In this document: piece by piece, positions 35,064-43,868 of the stretch | How positions within the stretch are numbered: the first letter of the stretch is position 1 | How the letters are laid out: each line of letters begins with the position of its first letter | NCBI GenBank assembly: GCA_963728145.1 | Contig: CAVSJA010000008.1 | Location: 62,001-126,000, forward strand | Origin: CAVSJA01 sp963728145 | Lineage (GTDB): Bacteria > Bacteroidota > Bacteroidia > Chitinophagales > Chitinophagaceae | DNA length: 64,000 nt | Direction: 5' to 3' | The notes under the pieces: generated by a model | Told to the model about the DNA's origin: nothing | Seen by the model: the letters and a program-made list of their open reading frames with translations, nothing else | Database searches by the model: none | Made by a program: the position numbers and the translations under genes

Positions 35064-35783
35064 TCATGCGGCATTAGTACTAATGTATCTTACAAGGCTT
35101 CTCTTTGCAACCGGGAGCAACGTTTCATCAAGAGGAAAACATAATTCTGTTTCTATTGAATATACTGCTGGATTGGGCAATTGTTTTCTTCTGCGGATCA
35201 GCTCCATCTTTATGAGTTCATACGTATTCACCATATTTCTTTCCCAATCGCCAATATATTCGGTTTTGATGGAGCGATATTTTTCATCGTGTTTTTCGAA
35301 TATGCTCAGGCGATATTGGTAAATCCGGATTTCCCTGCCTCCGCCTTCATTGAGAAAGAAATAGCCTTCATTTATATCGAGGGGTAGTAAGCCAACGGGA
35401 TAAATATTCAATTTGTCTTCGACAAATTCATAGATCTCCGTACCACTTGAAATCGTGCGTTTCATCCTGGCAACGGAATAATTAATGATCTCTTCCAGTT
35501 CCTGCATGAGTTCATCATCCTGGATCATTTGTTCAAAAAGCACTTGGAGTTTCTCCAATTGTACACCGGTAAGTTGTTTCGGGAATTGTTCCTGTAAGAA
35601 CTTTTTATTCTCGCGAAACGCGACGAGGTTATTATAGTGAAAAATTACATCGGAAAGCTGAGGATAAAGTTTGTTTTCATTGAAGTGTTTACCGATTTCC
35701 TGAAGATAGGCCAGGAGTGTATATTTTTTCAATTCGAAGTCGATATATCCGTCGGCAAACCAGGTTTCGGATAATGTTTTCAT
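35064..35783 (-). CDS. Conserved-looking hypothetical protein
   Basis: 239 aa, ATG start, no signal peptide or membrane helix. Mostly helical in the first 120 residues (LKKYTLLAYLQEIGKHFNENKLYPQL, LVFREN-like segments, LQVLFEQMIQDDELMQELEEIINYSVARM), then a beta-rich part (VGLLPLDINEGYFFLNEGGGREIRIYQYRLSIFE). I believe similar proteins are widespread in Bacteroidota without a name, but cannot cite one. No catalytic motif visible. It is divergent from the histidine phosphatase gene (76 bp apart) and convergent with the S9 peptidase. Function unknown. Confidence 0.65.
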   Translation of the reverse strand: MKTLSETWFADGYIDFELKKYTLLAYLQEIGKHFNENKLYPQLSDVIFHYNNLVAFRENKKFLQEQFPKQLTGVQLEKLQVLFEQMIQDDELMQELEEIINYSVARMKRTISSGTEIYEFVEDKLNIYPVGLLPLDINEGYFFLNEGGGREIRIYQYRLSIFEKHDEKYRSIKTEYIGDWERNMVNTYELIKMELIRRRKQLPNPAVYSIETELCFPLDETLLPVAKRSLVRYISTNAA

Positions 35784-35859
35784 GCCGGAGCTATTTTGGG
35801 TTAGTAGTACGTAATTTAATTAAAATTGATCATCAAACTTTAATTTTAACTTACTTAAA

Positions 35860-36369
35860 ATGAGCTACATGAAAAGTCTTACCTGGTTATTCCTTTCTGC
35901 CATTCTATTAACGTCCTGCGCCCGCACTTATTATGTAGTGCGACACGCCGAGAAAGCCGCACAAGCCGCCAATATGACCAGTGATGTACCCCTCTCAGAT
36001 GCAGGCCAGCAGCGGGCTCTGGCGCTTCGGGAAGTTTTGAAGGATAAAAAGATCGATTCGATATTTTCAACCAATACCATTCGTACCCGTACAACAGCCC
36101 AACCTACCGCGGACCTCTTCAAAGCAAGTATTGCAACTTATGGACCAATGCCAAATGCTGAATTTATTGCACGGTTAAGGGCAATAAAGAAGAATGTACT
36201 GATAGTTGGGCATAGTAATACAGTTGATGATATTGTCAATGGATTAACTGGACAAAAATCCATTGCAGGCGATCTTACCGATAGTCAGTATGATAACCTT
36301 TATGTAATAACAGTAAAAGGGAAGAAAGCAAAGTTTGAAAATAAGAAGTACGGAGTAGCGACTCCGTGA
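35860..36369 (+). CDS. Histidine phosphatase family protein (SixA-like), lipoprotein
   Basis: 169 aa. A signal of about 19 residues ends in the lipobox LLTSC, giving an anchored envelope protein. Directly after comes YYVVRHAEKA, the RHG/RHAE catalytic motif with the phospho-accepting His28; the second catalytic His is in VLIVGHSNTVDD (about His118). PLSDAGQQRALALREVL and STNTIRTRTTAQPTAD fit the short SixA/phosphoglycerate-mutase branch. An ATG three codons further on is an alternative start. The last codons and stop form a small stem (ACGGAGT-AGCG-ACTCCGT). Substrate unknown. Confidence 0.85.
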   Translation: MSYMKSLTWLFLSAILLTSCARTYYVVRHAEKAAQAANMTSDVPLSDAGQQRALALREVLKDKKIDSIFSTNTIRTRTTAQPTADLFKASIATYGPMPNAEFIARLRAIKKNVLIVGHSNTVDDIVNGLTGQKSIAGDLTDSQYDNLYVITVKGKKAKFENKKYGVATP

Positions 36370-36399
36370 GTAAATATTCCTTGAATATCGGACACCCCT

Positions 36400-36690
36400 G
36401 TGTCCTCCGCGCTTCTTCCCTTTTGAACCTTGTCATTTCGAGCCCACCCCTTCCACCTTGTCATCTCGAGCCCGGTATATAAAGGCAATCTTGCATCAAA
36501 GGCAAACAGGGCGAGATCCCGATTGCTATCGGGACTGCGAAATTGGAGATTATGCGACTTTCCCAATTGTGCAGATTTCTCGCCCTAGTTACCTCATTTA
36601 TTTAGTTTCATTTTTGCATCGGGCTCGAAATGACAAGGTTCAAAAGAGAAGGACGCAGAGGATACAAGGAAGCACAAAGGACACAGAAAA
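36400..36690. repeat. TCATTTCGAGCCC dispersed palindromic element, copy 1
   Basis: Framed by GAACCTTGTCATTTCGAGCC (36425-36444) and the complement GGGCTCGAAATGACAAGGTTC (36620-36640), with inner AGGGCGAGA-type and TCTCGCCCTAGTTACCTCATT segments and a CCCGAT-TGCTATCGGG stem. The same arrangement occurs at 38990-39225. Both copies flank ribF/purM. It contains no gene and fills the 327-bp gap. Confidence 0.8.
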
Positions 36691-36696
36691 GTATAT

Positions 36697-37686
36697 TCAA
36701 CTATCAAGCGCCTTAAGACTTTCCAGCTTGTCATTGGCCAATTGTACTTTCAATTCTTCCAAACTATCAAATTTAACTTCGTCCCGTAACCGCTTCTTCA
36801 CGTACACGCGTAGCCGCTTGCCATAGATATTCTGGTTAAAGTCGAATATGTTCACCTCAATCACTCGCCTTGTTCCACCCAAAGTAGGACGTACGCCAAT
36901 ATTCATCATCCCTTTCAATCTCGCCTGACTCCTGACTCCTGACTCCCGACTCGTCATTCCCGTCCCGCCGTTGGCGGGAGGAACCAACTCCAGACTCACC
37001 TCCACTGCATACACCCCATTCCCTGCCACCAATTTCTCTTCCTCTTCTACCTTAAGATTAGCCGTAGGGTAGCCAAGTTTTCTTCCCAGTTTGTCTCCTT
37101 CCACTACCAATCCTTCAAAGAAAAAGGGATAACCCAGCAATTCATTTGCTTCTTCAATTTTCCCATTCAAAATTGCTGCCCTGATCCTGGTGCTGCTAAC
37201 TCCACTAGCATTGAGTATATGCTCAGGAATTTCATTTAGTTTGAAGGTCCCATCCTTTTCATATTGTTCCAGCAAGCGATAGTCACCTTCACGGCCCTGC
37301 CCGAAGTGATGATCATACCCGATAATGACAGTATGCGGATGAAATTTCTTTACGAGGAAATCTTCTACATATTCTTTTGCCGTAAGTTTTGAAAATTCCT
37401 GCGTGAAAGGAACAATCACAAGATGATTGATCCCTTCATTGGAAAGTAATTCTGTTTTTTCTTCGATGGTATTGATCAGTTGTATGCGCGGCTTATCACT
37501 TCTCAACACTTTGCGGGGATGAGGGTGAAAGGTGATGATGACCGTTTCACCCATAATTTTCGCAGCCTCTTCCTTCAATTGATTCAGGATCTGGCGGTGT
37601 CCCTGGTGAACGCCGTCAAAGGTTCCAATAGTGACTACTGCATTTCTAAAGACCGGTAACTCATCAATATTTCTGTGAATCTTCAT
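36697..37686 (-). CDS. ribF: Bifunctional riboflavin kinase/FAD synthetase
   Basis: 329 aa from ATG 37686. N-terminal FAD synthetase nucleotidyltransferase domain: TIGTFDGVHQGHRQIL, ITFHPHPRKVL, IIGYDHHFGQGREGD and SSTRIRAAI (about 20-175). C-terminal riboflavin kinase barrel: GDKLGRKLGYPTANL and GMMNIGVRPTLGGTRRVIEV. It phosphorylates riboflavin to FMN and adenylates it to FAD in the cytoplasm. Oddity: between the strand VYAVEVSLE and LKGMMNIG there are about 23 extra residues (around 234-256: VPPANGGTGM, TSRESGVRSQAR), encoded by an intergenic-type repeat at 36919-36987 that remains in frame. It is divergent from purM. Confidence 0.93.
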   Translation of the reverse strand: MKIHRNIDELPVFRNAVVTIGTFDGVHQGHRQILNQLKEEAAKIMGETVIITFHPHPRKVLRSDKPRIQLINTIEEKTELLSNEGINHLVIVPFTQEFSKLTAKEYVEDFLVKKFHPHTVIIGYDHHFGQGREGDYRLLEQYEKDGTFKLNEIPEHILNASGVSSTRIRAAILNGKIEEANELLGYPFFFEGLVVEGDKLGRKLGYPTANLKVEEEEKLVAGNGVYAVEVSLELVPPANGGTGMTSRESGVRSQARLKGMMNIGVRPTLGGTRRVIEVNIFDFNQNIYGKRLRVYVKKRLRDEVKFDSLEELKVQLANDKLESLKALDS

Positions 37687-37768
37687 ATTAAAACGGTGCA
37701 AAGCTAACTGATAATTGAAAATTGCCGATTAAACGCGAATATTTAGTTTTGCTGCTCAACCGGCATTG

Positions 37769-38932
37769 ATGAGTTTATATTCCAAACGTGGGGTTTCAGC
37801 GCAGAAAGAAGAAGTTCATAAAGCAACAGAAAAACTGGACAAGGGCCTGTACCCATACGCGTTTTGTAAGGTCTATCCTGATTATCTGAATGGAGATGAC
37901 AAATGGGTGAACCTGATGCATGCAGATGGCGCAGGCACAAAAAGTATTCTCGCATATCTCTACTGGAAAGAAACCGGCGATATCTCTGTTTGGAAAGGAA
38001 TCGCACAGGACGCAATCGTTATGAACCTGGATGATCTCTTATGCGTCGGTATCCACGATAATATCCTATTCTCCTCCACAATTGATCGAAACAAATCGCT
38101 GATCCCCGGCGAAGTATTGGAACAGGTGATCAATGGGAGCCAGGAATTCTTTGATCAACTGAAATCCTTCGGAGTAAATATTCACTTCCTTGGGGGAGAA
38201 ACAGCAGATGTCGGTGATTTAGTTAGAACAATTGCAGTTAATGGAACCATGACTGCACGATGGCCAAAAAACAAGCTCGTCACCAACGAAAAAATAAAGG
38301 CAGGGGATGTAATCATTGGTTTTGCAAGCTTTGGACAATCTGTTTACGAAAATGAATACAATAGCGGCATTGGCAGCAATGGATTGACCAGCGCAAGACA
38401 CGATGTACTTGCAAAGCATTACGCTGTTAATTTCAAGGAATCTTTTGAAGGATCTTTAAGCGATGAAGTTGTATATATCGGTTCGCACAAAATGACCGAT
38501 TCCGCGGGGAAAACAGCTCATACGGTTGGAAAATTGCTTTTGAGTCCAACAAGGACCTATGCTCCATTATTAAAGATCATTTTTGAAAAACATTTCGATG
38601 CAATTCATGGATTGATCCATTGCAGTGGGGGAGGACAGACCAAGTGCATGAAATATCTGCATGATAATTTTCGTATCGTTAAGGATAATTTATTTGAGCC
38701 TCCAATAATTTTTCAATTAATTCAACAGGCGTCTGGCGCTGATAATAAAGAAATGTACCAGGTATTCAATATGGGCCATCGCCTGGACCTCTTCACTGAT
38801 GCGGCTTCTGCAGAGTCTCTAATAAACATTTCTCTCGAACTCGATATTCCTGCGCAAATAATAGGCAGAGTTGAGAAGAGTGATAAGAAGGAATTGGTTA
38901 TTGACCTGGGAAAAGAAAAAATTCTTTACTAA
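37769..38932 (+). CDS. purM: Phosphoribosylformylglycinamidine cyclo-ligase (AIR synthase)
   Basis: 387 aa from ATG 37769 (a TTG codon precedes it). AIR-synthase signatures: MHADGAGTKSILAYLYWKETG, DDLLCVGIHDNILFSSTIDRN, FLGGETADVGDLVRT, and the late HCSGGGQTKCMKYL and FNMGHRLDLF. This is the longer Bacteroidota-type PurM, not the 345-aa enterobacterial form, and carries the whole N- and C-terminal PurM-like fold. It makes AIR from FGAM with ATP in purine synthesis. No other pur gene is adjacent. Divergent from ribF (83 bp). Confidence 0.92.
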   Translation: MSLYSKRGVSAQKEEVHKATEKLDKGLYPYAFCKVYPDYLNGDDKWVNLMHADGAGTKSILAYLYWKETGDISVWKGIAQDAIVMNLDDLLCVGIHDNILFSSTIDRNKSLIPGEVLEQVINGSQEFFDQLKSFGVNIHFLGGETADVGDLVRTIAVNGTMTARWPKNKLVTNEKIKAGDVIIGFASFGQSVYENEYNSGIGSNGLTSARHDVLAKHYAVNFKESFEGSLSDEVVYIGSHKMTDSAGKTAHTVGKLLLSPTRTYAPLLKIIFEKHFDAIHGLIHCSGGGQTKCMKYLHDNFRIVKDNLFEPPIIFQLIQQASGADNKEMYQVFNMGHRLDLFTDAASAESLINISLELDIPAQIIGRVEKSDKKELVIDLGKEKILY

Positions 38933-38989
38933 TTCTCCGCGTCCTCCGCGATTCTTTGCGCGTCATTCCTACGAAGTGGAAACTTGCGT

Positions 38990-39225
38990 CATTCCCCTTT
39001 GAACCTTGACATTTCGAGCCCCTCCCCCTGAACCTTGTCATTTCGAGCCCGGCATAACTCAGGACCTCCGCATTAAAGAAACCAGGGCGAGAAATCTGCG
39101 AAATCAGGGCAGCTCGCATTACAGTCACTTCCCGATTCCGCAGATTTCTCGCCCTTGGTTACCTCATTGAATTAGTTTCATCATTGCACCGGGCTCGAAA
39201 TGACAAGGTTCAAAGGGAAGGATTC
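38990..39225. repeat. TCATTTCGAGCCC dispersed palindromic element, copy 2
   Basis: GAACCTTGACATTTCGAGCC and GAACCTTGTCATTTCGAGCC on the left (two units), complement GGGCTCGAAATGACAAGGTTC at 39191-39211, with GGGCGAGAAATCTGCG and CGCAGATTTCTCGCCC as an inner 16-bp stem. Homologous to 36400-36690. It lies between convergent genes. Confidence 0.85.
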
Positions 39226-39227
39226 GT

Positions 39228-42008
39228 TTATTTATTATCGAAACTCATTTGATTCACGATCGGATTTTCCTTATCATTTGTTATTAAGGTCAGACGACCA
39301 CTATCAGATAAGTAAGCCCAACTTTCCGTATAGTTGTCAATACGTATCTCTGAAGGTTTTCCAAATCTTTTCAGAATGTCTTTGAAAGGGGTGCTACCCT
39401 TATTGATATCTTTCACATCATCATAACTGAAAGTCGACTTCGTGCGCCGATCCAGGAAATAGGAATAATTCACCAATAGACCATCTTCCCGGCTAAAGGT
39501 CATTATGAGTCTTTCATTGTTTCCATAGTAGGACAATAATTCAAAATCGCCGTCCATGAATTGATTCGAGGGCTGCCCCAATTGCTGCTTAACTACATCC
39601 AATGTCGTTTCTCCAACCTTGAATTTGCGGATCATATCAATAGGTAATGGCTCGTTTCTGGGAGGAACTATCTTCTGTACTTCCACAACCACTGCTTGAT
39701 TGACAGAATTTTTTACAGAAGATTCAGCATTCAATTGTACGACTGGAACAGTTTCGACATTCGTCAAATTAACTTTGGCAGTACTCTTCACTGAAGTAAT
39801 CGGATGACCGACTGCAACAACCGGATCACTTTGTTTTGTCTGGACATTTACTTTGTTATTAACGTTAACAGGAGCAATTACCTGGGTTCCTACTATTCTG
39901 ACGGGTTCAAGTGAAACATTGGTGAGCTGGTTTTCATTACTGAGTTGAAATATTGCCCGGAAGTAATACTTTTCCGGTTTTATCTTTTCAACATTTGCAG
40001 GCGGTTCAAAAGATTTGATTGATCTGTCTAATTCCTGTTCCCAAATATCGTGTGCTACAGATTTTACCTCTTTTATTGGTTCAGATTTGTTTCCAGCAAC
40101 TCCTACTATCACCAGATCTTGTACAACTGCTCCTTTAGGAGCGCCACCTTTATAAATATCGATGCTCCATATTTTACCATTTGCATCCAACTCAACGGAA
40201 AAATAGATCGAAGTCACCTCGTTATTTTGTCTTGCTGCTGCAGGATAACGAATGTTTTTTAGAAAATGTTGGGTCAGGTATTTCCTTATATCATCTTGTA
40301 TATCCAAAAACTCTTCTTCGCTAAGGTTGGAGTTTTCAAGCTCTGCTGTCTCGATAATTGTTCCGGTAAATTCCGCATTCACTTCTTCAGCCGTGGTTGA
40401 AGGTTCATTTGATTCTGCTGATATATCTGTTTTCGCTACATATATTTCTTCGCTGGATTCATTAAAAGCTTGCTTGCCATCATTGGTAGATTTATAGGCG
40501 ACAATTCCTTTTAGAATTGCCTCGGCAATTTTTTCCTGATTGCTTTCTTTCAAAATGAATTCAAGGTCAGGTTTGTGAGCAATGTTACCGCATTCAAGCA
40601 ATACTGCGGCGCATGGCGCCTTATCAATTACCCAAACGGAATTCTTATGATTAGAGACTGAATAGGCATTATATACGGATACAAAAGAATGCAGTAAAGA
40701 ACTGCTCAACAATTTGGATTGTTTTTCATTCGGGGAGCCGGCTTTTGGATTATAAATCGCAATCCCATAACCGAACGCTTTTTCTGGAGTTGTTCCCTTT
40801 ACGACAGTCGGTGGTTCTGAACCCACATGGATCGAAACAAGCAGATCGGCATTCATCCGACTTGCGAGTTCTGTACGATCCTTCAATTCGGGAGCGTTGT
40901 CGTCTTCACGAGTCAGGATCACGTTTATGTTATAAGCATGAGCTTTGTCCCTGATCTTTTTTGCAATTGCAAGTGCCAGGTTTTTTTCCACATACTTCTG
41001 ATCAGGGCTATATGCGCCGGGGTCCTTGCCACCGTGGCCCGCGTCAACAAGGACGGTAATTGATTGGATCGCCTTTTCAAATTCGTCGGGAGCTGGTGGA
41101 ATAGAGGCTTTTTGTTGCGCCTTCAAAGTAATAACACAAAAGAGTAGAATGAGAATGGGCAGAGCCATCACGCGGCTCCAGTACCCATAGCGGGTTTTTT
41201 GAAATTTGGTAATCATGGCTATACGTCTTTTTATATTGTTTTGAAAAAACGGGTGTACAAAACCGACTTTTTTCTGACGGATGGATTCCAATACCAGTAA
41301 TTCCGCATAAGCATACCGGTCATTATCGGAAATGGCGTATTGGTCTGCAAGAAATTCGTGTATTGCTTTCAGTTCTTTCCTTATCAAATGGAAGAAAGGA
41401 TTGAACCAGCAAATGATGCAAACGAGCTCCATGAAAAGGCTGTCGCTACTATGGTGTTGGCGAACATGGAATAATTCGTGACGAAAGATCTGCTGTCCTT
41501 CCTTACTATTGAAACTGATCTGGTGATTCCAGAAAATAGATTTGAAGAATGAAAAAGGCGTTCCGGGTTCAGTTGTGTCGTACAATCTTAGATCACCAAT
41601 AGATTCGGAATCATACCTTCTCCGGATACGAATAATATAAACAAGCGATTTCACTAAAAGAAAGAATAAGAAGGCTAATCCTGAGGCATAAGCAAACAAC
41701 GCAATGTTTTTACCGGTAAGGATTGGTTTACTATTATCGATGGCAATATTTGATTCTTCATTCCACCCAGCTTCCCAATTGTTAACTGAAATAAAATCTA
41801 TCGCCTGGCGCATTCCCGGATTAACTGTTTGCGAATTTTCCGAAATGGAAATATCAAGGAATGGGAATACTAATGACAGTATCACAATTGCCAACAGGTA
41901 AAACCTATTGTAATGATGAAAGCGTTTATTGCGCAAAAAGAACCAGTAATAGGTAAATAATATACCTGAGCACAAAAATATTTTTGCAACGAACAGGATA
42001 AGGTTCAT
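39228..42008 (-). CDS. BlaR1-like M56 membrane peptidase fused to N-acetylmuramoyl-L-alanine amidase and C-terminal TonB/BamE-like domains
   Basis: 926 aa. Residues 1-300: four membrane helices and a cytoplasmic M56 zinc site, HELFH (177-181) with EFLAD near 218-222. Residues 316-495: Amidase_3 fold, LVDAGHGGKDPG (His325), Glu341, SIHVGSEP (His394), LLECGN (Glu472), the complete zinc-amidase set, placed after the last membrane helix, so periplasmic. Residues about 560-700: YLTQHFLKNIRYPAAARQ-type TonB-C-like domain. Residues about 800-925: two BamE/SmpA-like repeats (KFKVGETTLDVVKQQLGQPS, INKGSTPFKDILKRFGKPS). The gene overlaps the BlaI gene by 4 bp. Likely role: sense cell-wall fragments and inactivate the repressor. 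Sensing BlaR1 proteins normally carry a penicillin-binding domain; here an amidase occupies that place. Confidence 0.85.
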   Translation of the reverse strand: MNLILFVAKIFLCSGILFTYYWFFLRNKRFHHYNRFYLLAIVILSLVFPFLDISISENSQTVNPGMRQAIDFISVNNWEAGWNEESNIAIDNSKPILTGKNIALFAYASGLAFLFFLLVKSLVYIIRIRRRYDSESIGDLRLYDTTEPGTPFSFFKSIFWNHQISFNSKEGQQIFRHELFHVRQHHSSDSLFMELVCIICWFNPFFHLIRKELKAIHEFLADQYAISDNDRYAYAELLVLESIRQKKVGFVHPFFQNNIKRRIAMITKFQKTRYGYWSRVMALPILILLFCVITLKAQQKASIPPAPDEFEKAIQSITVLVDAGHGGKDPGAYSPDQKYVEKNLALAIAKKIRDKAHAYNINVILTREDDNAPELKDRTELASRMNADLLVSIHVGSEPPTVVKGTTPEKAFGYGIAIYNPKAGSPNEKQSKLLSSSLLHSFVSVYNAYSVSNHKNSVWVIDKAPCAAVLLECGNIAHKPDLEFILKESNQEKIAEAILKGIVAYKSTNDGKQAFNESSEEIYVAKTDISAESNEPSTTAEEVNAEFTGTIIETAELENSNLSEEEFLDIQDDIRKYLTQHFLKNIRYPAAARQNNEVTSIYFSVELDANGKIWSIDIYKGGAPKGAVVQDLVIVGVAGNKSEPIKEVKSVAHDIWEQELDRSIKSFEPPANVEKIKPEKYYFRAIFQLSNENQLTNVSLEPVRIVGTQVIAPVNVNNKVNVQTKQSDPVVAVGHPITSVKSTAKVNLTNVETVPVVQLNAESSVKNSVNQAVVVEVQKIVPPRNEPLPIDMIRKFKVGETTLDVVKQQLGQPSNQFMDGDFELLSYYGNNERLIMTFSREDGLLVNYSYFLDRRTKSTFSYDDVKDINKGSTPFKDILKRFGKPSEIRIDNYTESWAYLSDSGRLTLITNDKENPIVNQMSFDNK

Positions 42009-42379
42009 TGTGGATTGTTTTTGGATGATTTGATTTGTTTGAGCAATTCTTCCAGGTCTTCCATTGAGATTTTATTATCGGATACGAATTGAGACACCAG
42101 CTTGGCGGGCGAACCTTCAAAATATCCTTTCACCAGTTGATTGATCGTTTTCTTTCCGTATTCTGTTTTGCTGATGGCCGGCTTGTAAAGATTATTTCTG
42201 CCCTGCGTTTCAAATTCCACAAACCCTTTTTCTACCAGGATCTTCAGAATTGTAGCAGTGGTGTTGGAGTGCGGTTTGGGGTCTGAACTACTCTCTACAA
42301 TATCTTTCAGGAATCCTTGCCCCAATTTCCAAAGCACCTGCATTACCTGTTCTTCGGCTTTTGTAAGAGTTTTCTGCAT
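42005..42379 (-). CDS. BlaI/MecI-family repressor
   Basis: 124 aa. Winged-helix start LTKAEEQVMQVLWKLGQGFLKDIVE, then SNTTATILKILVEKGFVEFETQGRNNLYKPAIS, the classic BlaI DNA-binding domain, and a C-terminal dimerisation helix region (about 80-115). In characterised systems the M56 partner cleaves BlaI between the two parts when the sensor is activated. The stop overlaps the M56-amidase start by 4 bp. The promoter region directly upstream carries two palindromic sites, the first ending one base before the start codon, so autoregulation is expected. Confidence 0.92.
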   Translation of the reverse strand: MQKTLTKAEEQVMQVLWKLGQGFLKDIVESSSDPKPHSNTTATILKILVEKGFVEFETQGRNNLYKPAISKTEYGKKTINQLVKGYFEGSPAKLVSQFVSDNKISMEDLEELLKQIKSSKNNPQ

Positions 42380-42427
42380 AACTAAATATTTAGTTGTTAT
42401 GACGAATGTATAACTAATTCTTTAGTT
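42380..42427 (-). promoter_or_regulatory. Twin BlaI operator sites
   Basis: AACTAAATATTTAGTT (42380-42395) is a perfect 16-bp palindrome; AACTAATTCTTTAGTT (42412-42427) is a second, imperfect one. Their centres are 32 bp apart, about three helical turns, so two repressor dimers would bind the same DNA face. Both fall in the expected promoter of the blaI-like gene. Confidence 0.75.
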
Positions 42428-42789
42428 ACAAAACTTTTTTTGAAAATTTGTCAGGATTTTGGTTTATGTTAACTAATGATAAAATAGGATCCGCTGAAAT
42501 GCAGTCTGGGGCTGGGTTTCAGCCCAATACCTTAGCGATTATACAATCGATTGTTCGACGCAAATAGGTGTTTTTTTTAGTCAGAATCAATGCGTTTTAT
42601 CAACAGGCGCTATGAACTTCCAGATTTGCGTGTTATTTTTGCAGACGGTTCTGGACGGATTGGGCTTTCTTAACAGCCTGTTTGCAAAGGCATTGCAACT
42701 TCCCGGGAACATTTATTGTCTATTATTGTTAGAATCTTATTGTTGATCTGTACCTGAAAAGGATACAGTCATTATTATTATTAGTCAAT
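42428..42789. other. Divergent promoter region between blaI-like gene and rpoD
   Basis: 362 bp without a gene. It is AT-rich near 42428-42480. It contains one stem, GGGCTGG-GTTT-CAGCCC (about 42510-42525), and an ATTATTATTATTAG run just before the rpoD start. I could not assign -33/-7 elements with confidence. Confidence 0.4.
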
Positions 42790-43651
42790 ATGAGACAGCT
42801 CAAAATTGCTACACAGATTACCAATCGTGACTCCCAGGCAGTAGAAAAGTACTTACAGGAGATTTCGAAAATTTCGATGATCACACCTGAAGAGGAAACA
42901 GTACTTGCCCAACGGATCAAGATGGGTGATCAGAGAGCTTTAGACAAATTGGTACAGGCGAACCTTCGTTTCGTGGTATCTGTTGCAAAACAGTACCAGC
43001 ACCAGGGACTTTCACTTAGCGATCTTGATCAACGAGGGCAATCTCGGTTTGATCAAAGCCGCCCAGCGTTTCGATGAAACCAAAGGGTTTTAAATTCATT
43101 TCATACGCTGTATGGTGGATTCGCCAGTCCATCCTGCAGGCGTTGGCAGAGCAGGGCAGATTAGTCCGCCTGCCTCAAAACAAAATTGGCACTTACAACA
43201 AAGCGAACAAAGCCTATATGGCTTTCGAGCAGGAACATGAAAGAGAACCTTCAACTGAAGAACTGGCCGAGATCCTGGAAATGAGTGAAACGGAGATCAA
43301 CAACATTTTCCAAAGCAACACCCGTCATACTTCACTGGATGCACCTGTGCACGAAGCAGAAGATGTGGCGATGGGTGATCTGCTGGAAGGTAGCAGATGA
43401 TACGGATGATGATGTAATGAAGGATTCATTTGCGGAATGAAATTCGCCGAGTATTGAAATCACTCAGTCCTCGCGAAGCAGAGATCGTAAATGCTTATTT
43501 CGGTCTCGATGGCGAAAATGGTGTTACCATTGAACAGATCGGGCAGAAATACGATCTCACTAAAGAGCGTATCCGCCAGATCAAGGAAAGAGCGATCAAG
43601 CGTTTGCAAAAAGCACGTTATAGCAATGCCTTGAAAGCTTATCTGGGTTAA
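42790..43651 (+). pseudogene. rpoD: Primary sigma factor RpoD/SigA, interrupted by four single-base frameshifts
   Basis: Reassembled, the gene encodes about 286 aa, the normal Bacteroidota RpoD, with region 1.2 (DSQAVEKYLQEISKI), region 2 (ANLRFVVSVAKQYQHQGLSLSDLINEG, FKFISYAVWWIRQSI), region 3 and region 4 (VTIEQIGQKYDLTKERIRQIKERAIKRL). The frame needs one base removed at four places: CTTGATCAAC (about 43031), GGGTTTTAAATTC (about 43089), GGTAGCAGATGATACG (about 43393-43402) and TCATTTGCGG (about 43430). The amino acid sequence between them is perfectly conserved, and rpoD is essential, so these are probably consensus errors rather than decay. A strong terminator follows, so it is monocistronic. 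If the breaks are real, another rpoD copy must exist. Confidence 0.9.
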
Positions 43652-43698
43652 TGTCCGGTAGGTGCAACAAACGTTATTTGGTTAGTAACTACAACTCA

Positions 43699-43728
43699 GT
43701 CCCGGCTTTTAAGTCGGGACTTTTTTTT
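43699..43728 (+). terminator. Rho-independent terminator of rpoD
   Basis: GTCCCG-GCTTTTAAGT-CGGGAC stem followed by TTTTTTTT, 48 bp after the rpoD stop. Confidence 0.88.
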
Positions 43729-43868
43729 ACAACTTTTGGAGTCGTTGAGTGTTAGTATTCACGATTGCTAGACGGTTTGATTGTTGGGCTTACGTGTATG
43801 AACCAACCATTAAACAATCCCACCATCTAACAATCATAAGTCGCAAAAAGGTTAATTTCGCAAGTCAT

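Noticed and set aside
42790..43651. Programmed frameshifting in rpoD
   Set aside because: Four shifts at unrelated sequences in a gene never known to use recoding; consensus error is simpler.
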